In this document: positions 23,501 to 29,877 of the stretch, in pieces | Position numbering within the stretch: the first letter of the stretch is position 1 | Layout: each line of letters starts with the position of its first letter | Origin: JBQTHI01 sp052390035 | Lineage (GTDB): Bacteria > Actinomycetota > Acidimicrobiia > Spongiisociales > ZC4RG35 | Assembly (NCBI GenBank): GCA_052390035.1 | Contig: JBQTHI010000113.1 | Coordinates: forward strand, 1-29,877 | DNA: 29,877 nucleotides | Direction: 5' to 3' | Made by a program: the position numbers and the translations under genes | Notes under the pieces: generated by a model | What the model saw: only the letters and a program-made list of their open reading frames with translations | Databases searched by the model: none | What the model was told of the DNA's origin: nothing

Positions 23501-23644
23501 CAACTCGATCAGCCGCTCGGTGGGAACCACCTCGTTTAGGTGGAGAAGGAGAACCGCCAGCAGCGACCGTTGCTTGGGAGGGCCCAGGTCGATCGTGCCC
23601 CCATCCACCTCGGCGTCCAAGGTGCCGAGAATCCGGAACTGCAC
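20498..23644 (-). CDS. SARP/BTAD regulator fused to nSTAND NTPase and BMP ligand-binding domain
   Basis: A 1048-residue multidomain protein. Residues 1 to about 95 are an OmpR/SARP winged helix (MQFRILGTLDAEVDGG, LLAVLLLHLNEVV, VQIYVSDLRKVLG). About 98 to 245 are the bacterial transcriptional activation domain (RFELGVDAAL to YRRLLGEELGIAPS). An nSTAND NTPase follows (NPYKGLRPFGEADAEDYFGR; Walker A GPSGCGKSSLVRAG near 306; Walker B LLLVVDQFEELFA near 385), then a helical STAND C-terminal part. From about 720 to 1022 is a BMP/PnrA-like periplasmic-binding domain (HLMVEQGFDRAVTELG, FLAGFEAGARHVDP, DIVFHAAGEAGWG, ASGGFLDDLVPELERLR). No signal peptide precedes it, so ligand binding should be cytoplasmic; BMP proteins bind nucleosides, which is a guess here. 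The start is GTG 23644 after GAGGAGG. The final residues come from a repeat. Confidence 0.88.
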   Translation of the reverse strand: MQFRILGTLDAEVDGGTIDLGPPKQRSLLAVLLLHLNEVVPTERLIELVWGEGAPRTAAHSVQIYVSDLRKVLGPNGATILTKPPGYLLDADPDCVDACRFELGVDAALAAIAEGRLSAGADRLRAALELWRGPALSEFVYEQFAQSDIRRLEERRRLAIEELARVELDLGRGRLLIPHLEELIGRNPLAEEPRRLHMLALYSAGRQADALRSFQTYRRLLGEELGIAPSRQLQLVEEQILLQDPSLPGSLPARERAVSGGVVRNPYKGLRPFGEADAEDYFGRGPLVADLARRLGEGQRLLVVTGPSGCGKSSLVRAGLVPALRAGGSGWVVAQMMPGLRPFDELETALHRVAPGGQRIALGEGDTALLAAVPKVLSSEGGRLLLVVDQFEELFALPGEEDRRRFLDTLVTALADPRRRVSVVVALRADFYDRPLLHPGFAKMFVNSLVTLLPLSPSELEAAVVNPAGRVGVEVDPALLAELVAEMADQPGALPLLQYALTETFELREGAILGLDAYRRAGALKGALAGRSEHAFQSLSAVEQEAALQLLLRLVRLGHGADLGRRRLAVSELLGLEMDPVALGRVLEVFSANRLITLDRDLTSGVAIVEVAHEALLREWPRLAASIEGHRQDLLRYEALNLAVAEWEETGRDPDYLLSGGRLAQYGIWSQETTLRLTTSQRQYLDASLDLKRIHEAHEKARQERELALERVARGTFAGPPEAVLLWPGHVPLSPLHLMVEQGFDRAVTELGLTSEKVIPLNLAEELERNAARGAGLVLTALTPNDKADPCDVGSRFPETRFALVEDLHPECENVTYYVFAREQGSFLVGAAAALRSAARRLGFVGGVDDPFIRTFLAGFEAGARHVDPTVEIEPIFLSVPPDYSGWSSPALGEFRSAGLYRGGVDIVFHAAGEAGWGVAAAARKVSQELGRHLWMIGVDYDQYHFAELEERPHILTSVLLPWEDAAYLAVTDFARGRLEPGIHLLDLAAGAVGYATSGGFLDDLVPELERLRADIISGEIPPFWRGDNVPRLQISAPEGGRSHRMGW
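20522..20582 (-). repeat. Dispersed palindromic repeat, copy 2 (inside regulator 3' end)
   Basis: Arms TGGCGCGGAGAT (20531 to 20542) and ATCTCCGCGCCA (20561 to 20572) pair perfectly, and the stem extends outward through C-runs and G-runs with two mismatches; loop 18 bases. On the minus strand it aligns without gaps to the copy at 16556 to 16605. Stem positions differ in compensating ways (a C-G pair against A-T, and A-T against G-C). It codes for about the last 20 residues of the fused regulator and lies next to the DHFR remnant. Confidence 0.65.
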
Positions 23645-23737
23645 AGGCCTCCGCCTCCTCTGTCAATCGGGACCCTACCCGGATGCCGACGCCTGGAAGG
23701 TACTCGCCAGATCGGTCCCAACCTGGCATCGGAGGTG

Positions 23738-23935
23738 CCGACGACGAACTTAGCGAGGCCCTGGGGAGTCCACACGGCGGCTGTAATTCATCCCGACTGG
23801 CTGAGCATCCTCTTCACTCGTCGGGCGAAAGAGGCCGGTTTACCGCGGATCACGATCCGCCAGCTTCGCCACTCCCACGCCACCGCTCTGGTGCGGGCCG
23901 ACGCACATCCCTAGGTCGTCCAGGACCGGACTCTG
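23738..23935 (+). pseudogene. Tyrosine recombinase (integrase) C-terminal remnant
   Basis: One frame reads HPDWLSILFTRRAKEAGLPR followed by TIRQLRHSHATALVRADAHP, the region of phage-type integrases around the catalytic R (LRHSHAT motif). At the position where relatives have HPKVVQERLGH this has HP-stop-VVQDR, so a Lys codon has become TAG, and the frame ends a few codons later before the second histidine and nucleophile tyrosine. No N-terminal integrase sequence was found upstream. It points toward and ends close to the tRNA-Pro gene. Confidence 0.68.
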
Positions 23936-23956
23936 TTGTAACTCCCGTTTCCTCAG

Positions 23957-24031
23957 TCGGGCTGGGGAGACTTGAACTCCCGACCTCTTGACCCCCAGTC
24001 AAGCGCGCTAACCAAACTGCGCCACAGCCCG
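23957..24031 (-). tRNA. tRNA-Pro (anticodon GGG)
   Basis: Complete cloverleaf on the minus strand: acceptor CGGGCTG with CAGCCCG, D arm GCGC with GCGC, anticodon stem CTTGA with TCAAG around loop CTGGGGG (anticodon GGG, decoding CCC and CCU), variable AGGTC, T arm GGGAG-TTCAAGT-CTCCC, and discriminator A at 23957. C1-G72 with A73 is typical of bacterial tRNA-Pro. CCA is not encoded. The 3' end faces the integrase remnant. Confidence 0.95.
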
Positions 24032-24143
24032 GAAACGAGACGACTCTACCCTTCTGAGCGATCCCCTCCATTCGACATGGCGCATGCAGCCAGCGCATAA
24101 TGAATTGGACCCCCGGTCAGACCGTTGCCGGTCGGTCTCCGAA

Positions 24144-24165
24144 GATTACGCCAAAGGGCGTAATC
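24144..24165. promoter_or_regulatory. Palindrome upstream of the peptide ABC operon
   Basis: Perfect 9-base arms GATTACGCC and GGCGTAATC around AAAG, 73 bases before the binding-protein start. It is AT-richer than the flanks and could be an operator or a hairpin in the leader. A second weaker inverted pair, CCGTTG and CAACGG, lies just downstream (24175 to 24198). No promoter hexamers are convincing. Confidence 0.45.
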
Positions 24166-24237
24166 CGATGGGCGCCGTTGCGGGTTAACCGTCAACGGTG
24201 CGTAACGGAACTTAGATAACACGGGAGGAAATACACG

Positions 24238-26181
24238 GTGAGAGCTTCAAACAAGCTCGCCCGTTGGCGCTGGTTGGCGATCATTGCGGTATTCGCAATC
24301 ATCGCGGCGGCTTGCCAGACCGGAGGCGGTGCAACTACCACCGCCGCTCCTGGCGAGGAGCCGACTGCCACCACCGCCGGTGAAGAGCCGACGGAGACGA
24401 CAGCAGCGCCGAGTGCGGAAGGGTTCACCTACCGCATGGGCATATTCCAGGACACCACTACCGACAACTACTGGGCCTATCTCGACCCGCAGTCGACGGT
24501 GTGGAACCAGTACGTACTAAGCCCGACCAAGCCGACCTTGTACACAGTCAACTTCCCTGGCATCGAGTTGGACAACGATGTGGCCGCCAGCGCCGAGGTG
24601 CCCTTGGGCGCCGCGGAAGGTGACGGCTGGGCGGTTGAGGTGCCGATGAGAGACGATGCGGTTTGGTCGGACGGAACTCCGATCACGGCCGGCGACGTCA
24701 TCTTTACCTTCCAGACCGTTCGTGATCTGGCGTTGGGTGGCAACTGGCTTTCGGCCTATCCACTGCCGAATCCTGATGATGACGCCGTCATCGGCTTAAC
24801 CGATGTCGTGGCGGTGGATGACCACACCGTCAAGTTCGTCTTCAACCACCAGCCTGGGCTGGCGGTGTGGCCACACCAGATCGGTACTCAAGGCCCGATC
24901 ATGCCCGCCCACGTGTGGGCCGACGCGGTGGAGGCTGCCAGGGCCAGCGCGGATCCGGCGGCAGCGCTGTATGGCACTGTTGCCACCGGTCTTGACGTAT
25001 CCGGGGGCTCGATGGTGTTCGTCGAGCGGCAAGAGGGCGCCTTTGCCCGCAACGTCGCCAACGAAACCTTCTACGACACGGGCCGGGAGATCACCTCGGG
25101 TGACGTGACCTACACGGTGGGTCCCTACAACAACGAGGCGGTCTTCTCCCTCTACGGAGGACAGGACGCCGCAGTGTTGGCGCTCAAGGCGGGTGAGGTC
25201 GATTACCTGCTCAACCCCCTTGGCATGCAGCGCGGACTCTTGCAGCAGGTCCAAGGTGATGAGACCTTGACCGCGGTGGTTAACCCCACCAACGGATTCC
25301 GGTACCTCGCCTTCAACCTTCGCAAAGAGCCGATGTCGATCCCCGCGTTCCGGGATGCCCTGGCGCTCATGATCGACAAGGAATTCATGGCCAACAACGT
25401 CCTGCAGGGCGTGGCCTTCCCCCTCTATGCCACTGTGCCGGAAGGTAACACCAAGTGGTACAACACCGAGGCCGCCGAGCAGATCGGAAGCCAGTACGCG
25501 GGCAAGTCCACTACCGATCGCCTGGCCGAGGCGATTGCCCTCCTCAAAGGGGCGGGCTTCGCTTGGGAGGTCGAGCCCGTCATGGATGAGGCCGGCAGGA
25601 CCGTGATCGCCGGTTCGGGGATCACCCTGAACGGCAACGCGATTCCCGAGATCGAGATCCTGGCTCCGGGACCGGGTTATGACCCGCTCCGGGCCACTTA
25701 CTCGATCTGGATCGAGACCTGGCTGAACCAGCTGGGCTTCGAGGCTGAGGCCAACCCGACGGACTTCGGCGCTCTGGTCGACCGGGTCTACACCCCGACC
25801 GAGAACAACGAACTCGACTACGACATGTTCATCCTCGGGTGGTCGCTGGGGAGCCCCGCCTTCCCAACGTACCATTACGACTTCTTCTACGGGCCGAATG
25901 ACACGCTGCTCAACGGTGGCAACAATGCCCCCGGATTCCACAGCGAGGCATTCGACGGCCTCGCGGAGCAATTCCAGGCTTCGCAGTCGGAGGAAGAAGC
26001 GTTTGACCTGATGTGGCAGATGGAAGAAGTGATCGCCACCGAAAAGCCGTACATTCTGCTTTTCGACACCGGCATCCTCGAGTTCTACCGCCACGCCAAC
26101 GTGGAGTTCCCCTTCACTGAGACCCTGTCCGGTCTGCAGTTCCTTTCGGGACCGCAGTCCACAGTGACGGCGGCCAAGTGA
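24238..26181 (+). CDS. Peptide ABC transporter substrate-binding lipoprotein (SBP_bac_5)
   Basis: Extracytoplasmic binding protein of 647 residues for an oligopeptide/dipeptide-type importer. It has a lipoprotein signal with lipobox IAAAC (Cys26) after a basic start and hydrophobic core. A Thr/Ala/Glu/Gly-rich linker (about 27 to 60) follows the lipid anchor, as is common in actinobacteria. Family 5 features include WAVEVPMRDDAVWSDGTPIT and AGDVIFTFQTVRD near residue 155, and FRYLAFNLRKEPMSIPAFRD near 360. The GTG start follows GGAGG by 9 bases. It heads the operon with the permeases and ATPases; the actual ligand is unknown. Confidence 0.93.
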   Translation: MRASNKLARWRWLAIIAVFAIIAAACQTGGGATTTAAPGEEPTATTAGEEPTETTAAPSAEGFTYRMGIFQDTTTDNYWAYLDPQSTVWNQYVLSPTKPTLYTVNFPGIELDNDVAASAEVPLGAAEGDGWAVEVPMRDDAVWSDGTPITAGDVIFTFQTVRDLALGGNWLSAYPLPNPDDDAVIGLTDVVAVDDHTVKFVFNHQPGLAVWPHQIGTQGPIMPAHVWADAVEAARASADPAAALYGTVATGLDVSGGSMVFVERQEGAFARNVANETFYDTGREITSGDVTYTVGPYNNEAVFSLYGGQDAAVLALKAGEVDYLLNPLGMQRGLLQQVQGDETLTAVVNPTNGFRYLAFNLRKEPMSIPAFRDALALMIDKEFMANNVLQGVAFPLYATVPEGNTKWYNTEAAEQIGSQYAGKSTTDRLAEAIALLKGAGFAWEVEPVMDEAGRTVIAGSGITLNGNAIPEIEILAPGPGYDPLRATYSIWIETWLNQLGFEAEANPTDFGALVDRVYTPTENNELDYDMFILGWSLGSPAFPTYHYDFFYGPNDTLLNGGNNAPGFHSEAFDGLAEQFQASQSEEEAFDLMWQMEEVIATEKPYILLFDTGILEFYRHANVEFPFTETLSGLQFLSGPQSTVTAAK

Positions 26182-26201
26182 GTTGAACCCAGACTGAGTT
26201 G

Positions 26202-26234
26202 ATGGGGGGCGGAGCCAACGGCTCCGCCCCCCAT
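26202..26234 (+). terminator. Attenuator hairpin between binding protein and permeases
   Basis: Perfect 15-base-pair stem (ATGGGGGGCGGAGCC with GGCTCCGCCCCCCAT) and AAC loop, 20 bases after the binding-protein stop, without a U-tract. Likely protects the upstream mRNA or partly terminates, giving more binding protein than permease. Confidence 0.7.
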
Positions 26235-26295
26235 CGCGTACGGCCCCAAGACGCGTCTGTTAGCCTCGCCGAGGGTCAAAGAGGAGCCCGATCGG

Positions 26296-27450
26296 ATGAT
26301 CAAGTACATCAGTAAGCGTGTGCTTCAGGGTGTCCTTCTGTTGGTCGTTTTTCTGGCCCTCGTCTATCTGCTGTTGGAGGCACAACCCGGCGATATTGCC
26401 CAACAGTTGATTGCCAATCCGAACCTTCCCCCCGAGGCCCAGGACATCCTGAGGGCCCGGCTCGGACTCGACCAGCCCCTGCTCGGCCGGGTGGTCAACT
26501 ACGTCTTCAACTTCTTCCAGGGTGATCTGGGCAAGTCATTCACCCAATACCCGGCCGACGTCTGGGACTTGATCATGGAGAGGCTCCCGCGAACGGTCAC
26601 CCTCTTCCTCTCTGCGGTGTTACTGGCCTACTACATGGGCTTTGGCCTTGGCAAGGTGATGGCCTGGAGGCGCGGACGCTTCTCCGAAACCGGGCTGACC
26701 CTGGCCGGGGTAGCCGGCTATACGGTCTTTTACCCCTGGTTCGCCATCCTCATGTTGTGGCTCTTCGGGTTCATTTTCGGCTTCTTCCCCATCGGGAAGT
26801 TCATCGACGTCAGCGAGTGGAACAATGCCCCGGTCGCCGCCAATTCGCTTTTTTTGAGGTTCCTGCTCTCACTGATCGCGGTCTCGGCGATTGCCGTCGG
26901 CATTTTTGCCCTGTCGCGCCGAATCGAGCGTGACTCAACTGCGCGGACGGTGAGGCGGTTAGGGATCGGCGGCCTCGCCGTGGCGTTTGTCATCTTTTGG
27001 GTCGTGTCTCCCCTCAGACCGTACCTGGGTGACATCCTCCATCACACCGCCCTCCCGGTGTTGACACTGTCATGTGTCAGCTTCGCCGGAGTGATGCTTC
27101 TCACCAGATCGTCGATGTTGGAGACCATGCGAGAGGACTACATCCTCACAGCCCGGGCGAAGGGTTTGTCCGAACGTGACGTCCGCGACAAACACGCCGC
27201 CCGCAACGCCCTGCTTCCGGTGGTGACCTCGCTAGTGCTGGCCTTGTCCTTTGTAATCAGCGGTGGGATCCTGACCGAGACAGTGTTCTCCTGGCCCGGT
27301 CTCGGCCAGCAACTGCTGGGCGCCACCCTCCTCGAGGATCTGCCGCTGGCTACCGGCACCCTGGGCATCATCGGAATATTGGCCCTGATCGGCCACATCG
27401 TGGCCGACATCATGTACATGTATCTCGACCCCCGTATCCGGTATTCGTAA
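26296..27450 (+). CDS. ABC transporter permease (DppB/OppB type)
   Basis: Inner-membrane permease of 384 residues with an N-terminal helix (LQGVLLLVVFLALVYLLLEA), a periplasmic TxxPRT-type segment before the core (RLPRTVTLFLSAVLLAYYMG), and about six to seven membrane segments. The cytoplasmic ATPase-contact loop (EAA motif) is TARAKGLSERDVRDKHAARN near residue 285. An extra pair of helices between about 185 and 240 makes it longer than the usual 310 to 330. A GAGGAG ribosome binding site precedes ATG 26296. It pairs with the next permease. Confidence 0.93.
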   Translation: MIKYISKRVLQGVLLLVVFLALVYLLLEAQPGDIAQQLIANPNLPPEAQDILRARLGLDQPLLGRVVNYVFNFFQGDLGKSFTQYPADVWDLIMERLPRTVTLFLSAVLLAYYMGFGLGKVMAWRRGRFSETGLTLAGVAGYTVFYPWFAILMLWLFGFIFGFFPIGKFIDVSEWNNAPVAANSLFLRFLLSLIAVSAIAVGIFALSRRIERDSTARTVRRLGIGGLAVAFVIFWVVSPLRPYLGDILHHTALPVLTLSCVSFAGVMLLTRSSMLETMREDYILTARAKGLSERDVRDKHAARNALLPVVTSLVLALSFVISGGILTETVFSWPGLGQQLLGATLLEDLPLATGTLGIIGILALIGHIVADIMYMYLDPRIRYS

Positions 27451-27460
27451 GGAGCAACCA

Positions 27461-28564
27461 GTGGCCGACGTCATCACCGCTCCCCCGATACCCCCCACCT
27501 CTGCGGCCGGCCCTGTGATAACCGACCCGCTCTGGCGGATCCGACTCCGGCTTACCAGGCGGTCGATCGCCAAGAACTGGAAGCTGTTTAGCGCCAACCG
27601 GATCGGTCTGATCGGACTGTCCGTGATCTCTGTTTTCGCACTGATGGCTATCGCCCATCCGATCCTGATGGCGACCCTCTGGCATAGGGCCGTCTACGAC
27701 CCGGTCCAGGGCTACGACGCCCCCCAGGTGGAGAAGGCGGTGGTGGAGGTCGTCGAGGACCCGGTGACCCAGATCGACTTAAGTACCGCCCGGATTCAGA
27801 CCAACCCCTTTGTCCAAGTAGGAGACACCATCTCCATTCCCCAACAACCCGCCCCCCCCACCTTCACGGGGGCCTACCCCCACCTCCTAGGAACCGACCC
27901 CCTCGGACGAGACGTCCTCAGCCAACTTCTCTACAGCACCCGGGCGGCCTTCTTTCTAGGCATCATCGCCGCCGTAGTCACCGTCTTCATTGCCACTGCC
28001 GTCGGTTCGGTCGCCGCCTACTTCGGGGGATGGATCGACACTGGATTGATGCGGTTCGCCGATTTGATCCTGCTCGTCCCTCTTCTACCGGTGCTGATCG
28101 TCGTATCCGGGCTCTTCAGCATCAGCCTGCCTCTCCTTGGGTTGCTGGTCGGTGTCCTGGCCGGGTTCGGCGGCACCGCCATAATCCTCAAGTCCCAGGC
28201 GCTGCAGGTGAAGGTCAAACCGTTCATCGACGCTGCCCGCATCGCCGGGGGCGGGCATGGTCATCTGATCTTCCGGCACATCGTCCCGAACGTGCTGCCC
28301 CTCTCGTTCCTCTACATGATGTTCACGGTGACCGATGCGATCTCGCTCGAGGCCACGCTTTCTTTCCTCGGCCTGCTCTCGATTCCGATGAGCTGGGGGA
28401 TCATGATCAACACCGCCTCAAGCCAGGGCTACTTTCTTTCGGGCACCGACTACTGGTGGCTGCTGATCCCGGCTGGGCTGGCGGTGAGCATGCTTGCGGG
28501 CTCGTTCTTCCTGGTAGGCCGAGCCATGGATGAGGTGGTCAACCCCAGGCTCCGTCAGAGGTAG
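27461..28564 (+). CDS. ABC transporter permease (DppC/OppC type)
   Basis: Second permease of the importer, 367 residues. The N-terminal cytoplasmic part (RRSIAKNWKLFSANRIG) is followed by the first helix and a long periplasmic insertion of about 75 residues (VYDPVQGYDAPQVEKA to ISIPQQPAPPTF), then the family motif LGTDPLGRDVLSQLLY and five further helices. The EAA loop is IDAARIAGGGHGHLIFRHIV near residue 255. GTG 27461 follows AAGGAG; the stop precedes the first ATPase by about 50 bases. Confidence 0.93.
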   Translation: MADVITAPPIPPTSAAGPVITDPLWRIRLRLTRRSIAKNWKLFSANRIGLIGLSVISVFALMAIAHPILMATLWHRAVYDPVQGYDAPQVEKAVVEVVEDPVTQIDLSTARIQTNPFVQVGDTISIPQQPAPPTFTGAYPHLLGTDPLGRDVLSQLLYSTRAAFFLGIIAAVVTVFIATAVGSVAAYFGGWIDTGLMRFADLILLVPLLPVLIVVSGLFSISLPLLGLLVGVLAGFGGTAIILKSQALQVKVKPFIDAARIAGGGHGHLIFRHIVPNVLPLSFLYMMFTVTDAISLEATLSFLGLLSIPMSWGIMINTASSQGYFLSGTDYWWLLIPAGLAVSMLAGSFFLVGRAMDEVVNPRLRQR

Positions 28565-28613
28565 TGGGCTCATTGGCAAACGGCAGCCGAGTGGTCAGGG
28601 AGGAACCGTCACA

Positions 28614-29618
28614 GTGACTTACAACAGCAAGCCACTTCTCGAAGTGGATGGGCTGGTCATGCGCTACCAGACCAAGAAGGGTGACGTCTCCGCCATCGAA
28701 AACGTCAGCTTCACGCTGCACCAGGGAGAGTCGCTCGGATTGGTAGGGGAATCAGGGTGCGGCAAGACCTCGGTGGCCATGTCGCTGATGGGCCTGGCGG
28801 CCGACAATGCCCGCTACCACGCCGGCGAGATCCGCCTCGAGGGAGAGGACCTTCTCTCCCTCGACGAGGAAAGTATGCGTCAGCGGCGCTGGAAAGCGAT
28901 CTCGATGGTGTTCCAGGGGGCCATGAACTCATGGAACCCGGTCTACAAGGTGGGTGATCAAATTCGGGAAGCGATGGATATCCATTTCAAACCCCGGCTT
29001 AGCGAGGCGGCGTCGGAGGATCGGATGGTTCGGCTGTTCGAGATGGTTGGCCTCAACCCGGCGATGCTCGAGCGATATCCACACGAGTTCTCGGGGGGCA
29101 TGCGCCAACGAGCGGTGATCGCGATGGCCCTCTCTTGCGATCCCAAGGTGATCATCGCCGATGAGCCCACTACGGCGCTCGACGTCATCGTCCAGGATCA
29201 GATCCTCAAGGAGTTGAAGAAGATCCAAGAACAATTAGGGATGTCGCTCATTTACATCTCGCATGACATCGCGGTGATCGCCGAGGTGACCGACACCATC
29301 GGGGTGATGTATGCGGGAAAGCTGGTCGAATACGGACCAACCCTCGACGTTTTCCATCGGCCCCGTCATCCCTATTCCTACCTCTTGCTGTCGTCGACGC
29401 CATCGATTACCGGTCCCCGGAGAAAACTGGCGCCGTTGGAGGGGGAACCGGCCAACCTGCTCGATCCTCCTCCCGGATGCCGCTTCCACCCACGGTGTCC
29501 CTTCGCCACTGAGAAATGTATGACCGACGAGCCGCCCCTGGAAGAACTGGGTGGAAGACATAAGGTGGCTTGCTGGAACTGGGAGAAGGTGCCGGTGTCG
29601 ATCGCGGGTGCGGCATGA
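28614..29618 (+). CDS. Peptide ABC transporter ATP-binding protein (DppD/OppD type)
   Basis: First ATPase subunit (334 residues). Walker A is GLVGESGCGKTSVAMSL near residue 43, Q-loop MVFQGAMNSWNPVYKVGDQI, signature FSGGMRQRAVIAMAL near 160, Walker B KVIIADEPTTALD near 180, and the H-loop in YISHDIAVIAEV. The C-terminal oligopeptide-transporter extension has the cysteine cluster CRFHPRCPFATEKC near 290 to 305. GTG 28614 follows GGGAGGAA and gives MTYNSKPLLEVDGL; the frame is open further upstream into the permease end, which I judge not coding. Confidence 0.94.
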   Translation: MTYNSKPLLEVDGLVMRYQTKKGDVSAIENVSFTLHQGESLGLVGESGCGKTSVAMSLMGLAADNARYHAGEIRLEGEDLLSLDEESMRQRRWKAISMVFQGAMNSWNPVYKVGDQIREAMDIHFKPRLSEAASEDRMVRLFEMVGLNPAMLERYPHEFSGGMRQRAVIAMALSCDPKVIIADEPTTALDVIVQDQILKELKKIQEQLGMSLIYISHDIAVIAEVTDTIGVMYAGKLVEYGPTLDVFHRPRHPYSYLLLSSTPSITGPRRKLAPLEGEPANLLDPPPGCRFHPRCPFATEKCMTDEPPLEELGGRHKVACWNWEKVPVSIAGAA

Positions 29619-29877
29619 GTGATCCTCTCCTCAAGGTTGACCGGCTTACGAAGCTGTTTCCGGTCAGCCGGGGCCTGTTCCGCAAGCCCACCGACTTCGT
29701 CCACGCCGTGGATGGCATCAGCTTTGAGATCGGCCCCGGCGACTCACTGGGACTGGTGGGGGAGTCGGGATGCGGCAAGTCAACCACGGGCAGGATGCTG
29801 ACCAAGTTGATGGAGGCCACCAGCTGCCAGATCCTGTTGGGGGGTCACAACGGCGGCCTGGTGGACGTGGCGCACAT
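29615..29877 (+). CDS. Peptide ABC transporter ATP-binding protein (DppF/OppF type), partial
   Basis: The first 87 codons of the second ATPase, cut by the window edge. MSDPLLKVDRLTKLFPVSRG and then HAVDGISFEIGPGDSLGLVG lead into Walker A GESGCGKSTTGRML. The loop after it (TSCQILLGGHNGGLVDVAH) departs from the usual G-x-I-x-F-x-G pattern. The ATG overlaps the previous stop (ATGA). Confidence 0.93.
   Translation, partial: MSDPLLKVDRLTKLFPVSRGLFRKPTDFVHAVDGISFEIGPGDSLGLVGESGCGKSTTGRMLTKLMEATSCQILLGGHNGGLVDVAH

Noticed and set aside
23661..23666. Perfect TTGACA on the minus strand upstream of the fused regulator
   Set aside because: A -10 hexamer 17 bases further would fall over the GTG start (TGCAGT), and the ribosome binding site lies between, so it is not a plausible promoter for the annotated start.
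20498..24031. A new defence system built around the STAND protein
   Set aside because: STAND NTPases occur in antiphage systems, and an integrase remnant is nearby, but this one carries a SARP activator and BMP sensor rather than an effector nuclease or pore, so a regulator is the simpler reading.

Overview
The window looks like chromosome from a high-GC actinobacterium, probably a deep-branching or uncultivated Acidimicrobiia-like lineage; the class-level placement is inference. From about 0 to 19 kb it carries a plus-strand run of housekeeping genes. Its backbone (HAD phosphatase, small protein, tlyA, NAD kinase, recN, pyrG, Nudix, xerD, scpA, scpB, rluB, cmk, der) follows, as I recall it, the order around Rv1692 to Rv1713 of Mycobacterium tuberculosis. 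Most junctions overlap by 4 bases (ATGA, GTGA, TTGA, CTGA), so the run behaves as a translationally coupled superoperon. Lineage-specific replacements sit inside it: an enoyl-CoA hydratase-like protein plus acyl-CoA synthetase between recN and pyrG, alanine dehydrogenase between the Nudix gene and xerD, a DksA-like protein and an HD protein where ParA would be expected, and aroA and ispH around cmk. A rhomboid protease gene lies on the minus strand near the left end.

From about 19.0 to 24.0 kb the character changes to an accessory region. It holds a 49-residue membrane protein, a small secreted protein with a strong hairpin behind it, a MerR/excisionase-type HTH protein, and then gene debris: a collapsed PIN-toxin remnant and the tail of a dihydrofolate reductase-family gene. 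Next comes a 1048-residue minus-strand regulator that fuses a SARP/BTAD DNA-binding region, an nSTAND NTPase and a BMP (PnrA-like) ligand-binding domain. Beyond it is a nonsense-mutated tyrosine recombinase tail 42 bases from the 3' end of tRNA-Pro(GGG). This suggests an old tRNA-targeted integration that has decayed.

From 24.2 kb to the right edge is a complete-looking peptide/oligopeptide ABC importer operon: lipoprotein binding protein, hairpin attenuator, two permeases, and two ATPases, the last cut by the window edge. A palindrome lies upstream of its first gene.

The most interesting signals are: (1) a 50-base hairpin repeat present twice, in opposite orientations, with compensatory stem changes, one copy of which supplies the C-terminal codons of the fused regulator; (2) the SARP-nSTAND-BMP fusion as a cytoplasmic ligand sensor; (3) a tlyA gene whose conserved S4 domain has no ATG, GTG or TTG available and apparently starts at CTG in a CTGA overlap; (4) a shared TANNNT hexamer 8 to 11 bases before several genes without Shine-Dalgarno sequences, suggesting leaderless transcripts.
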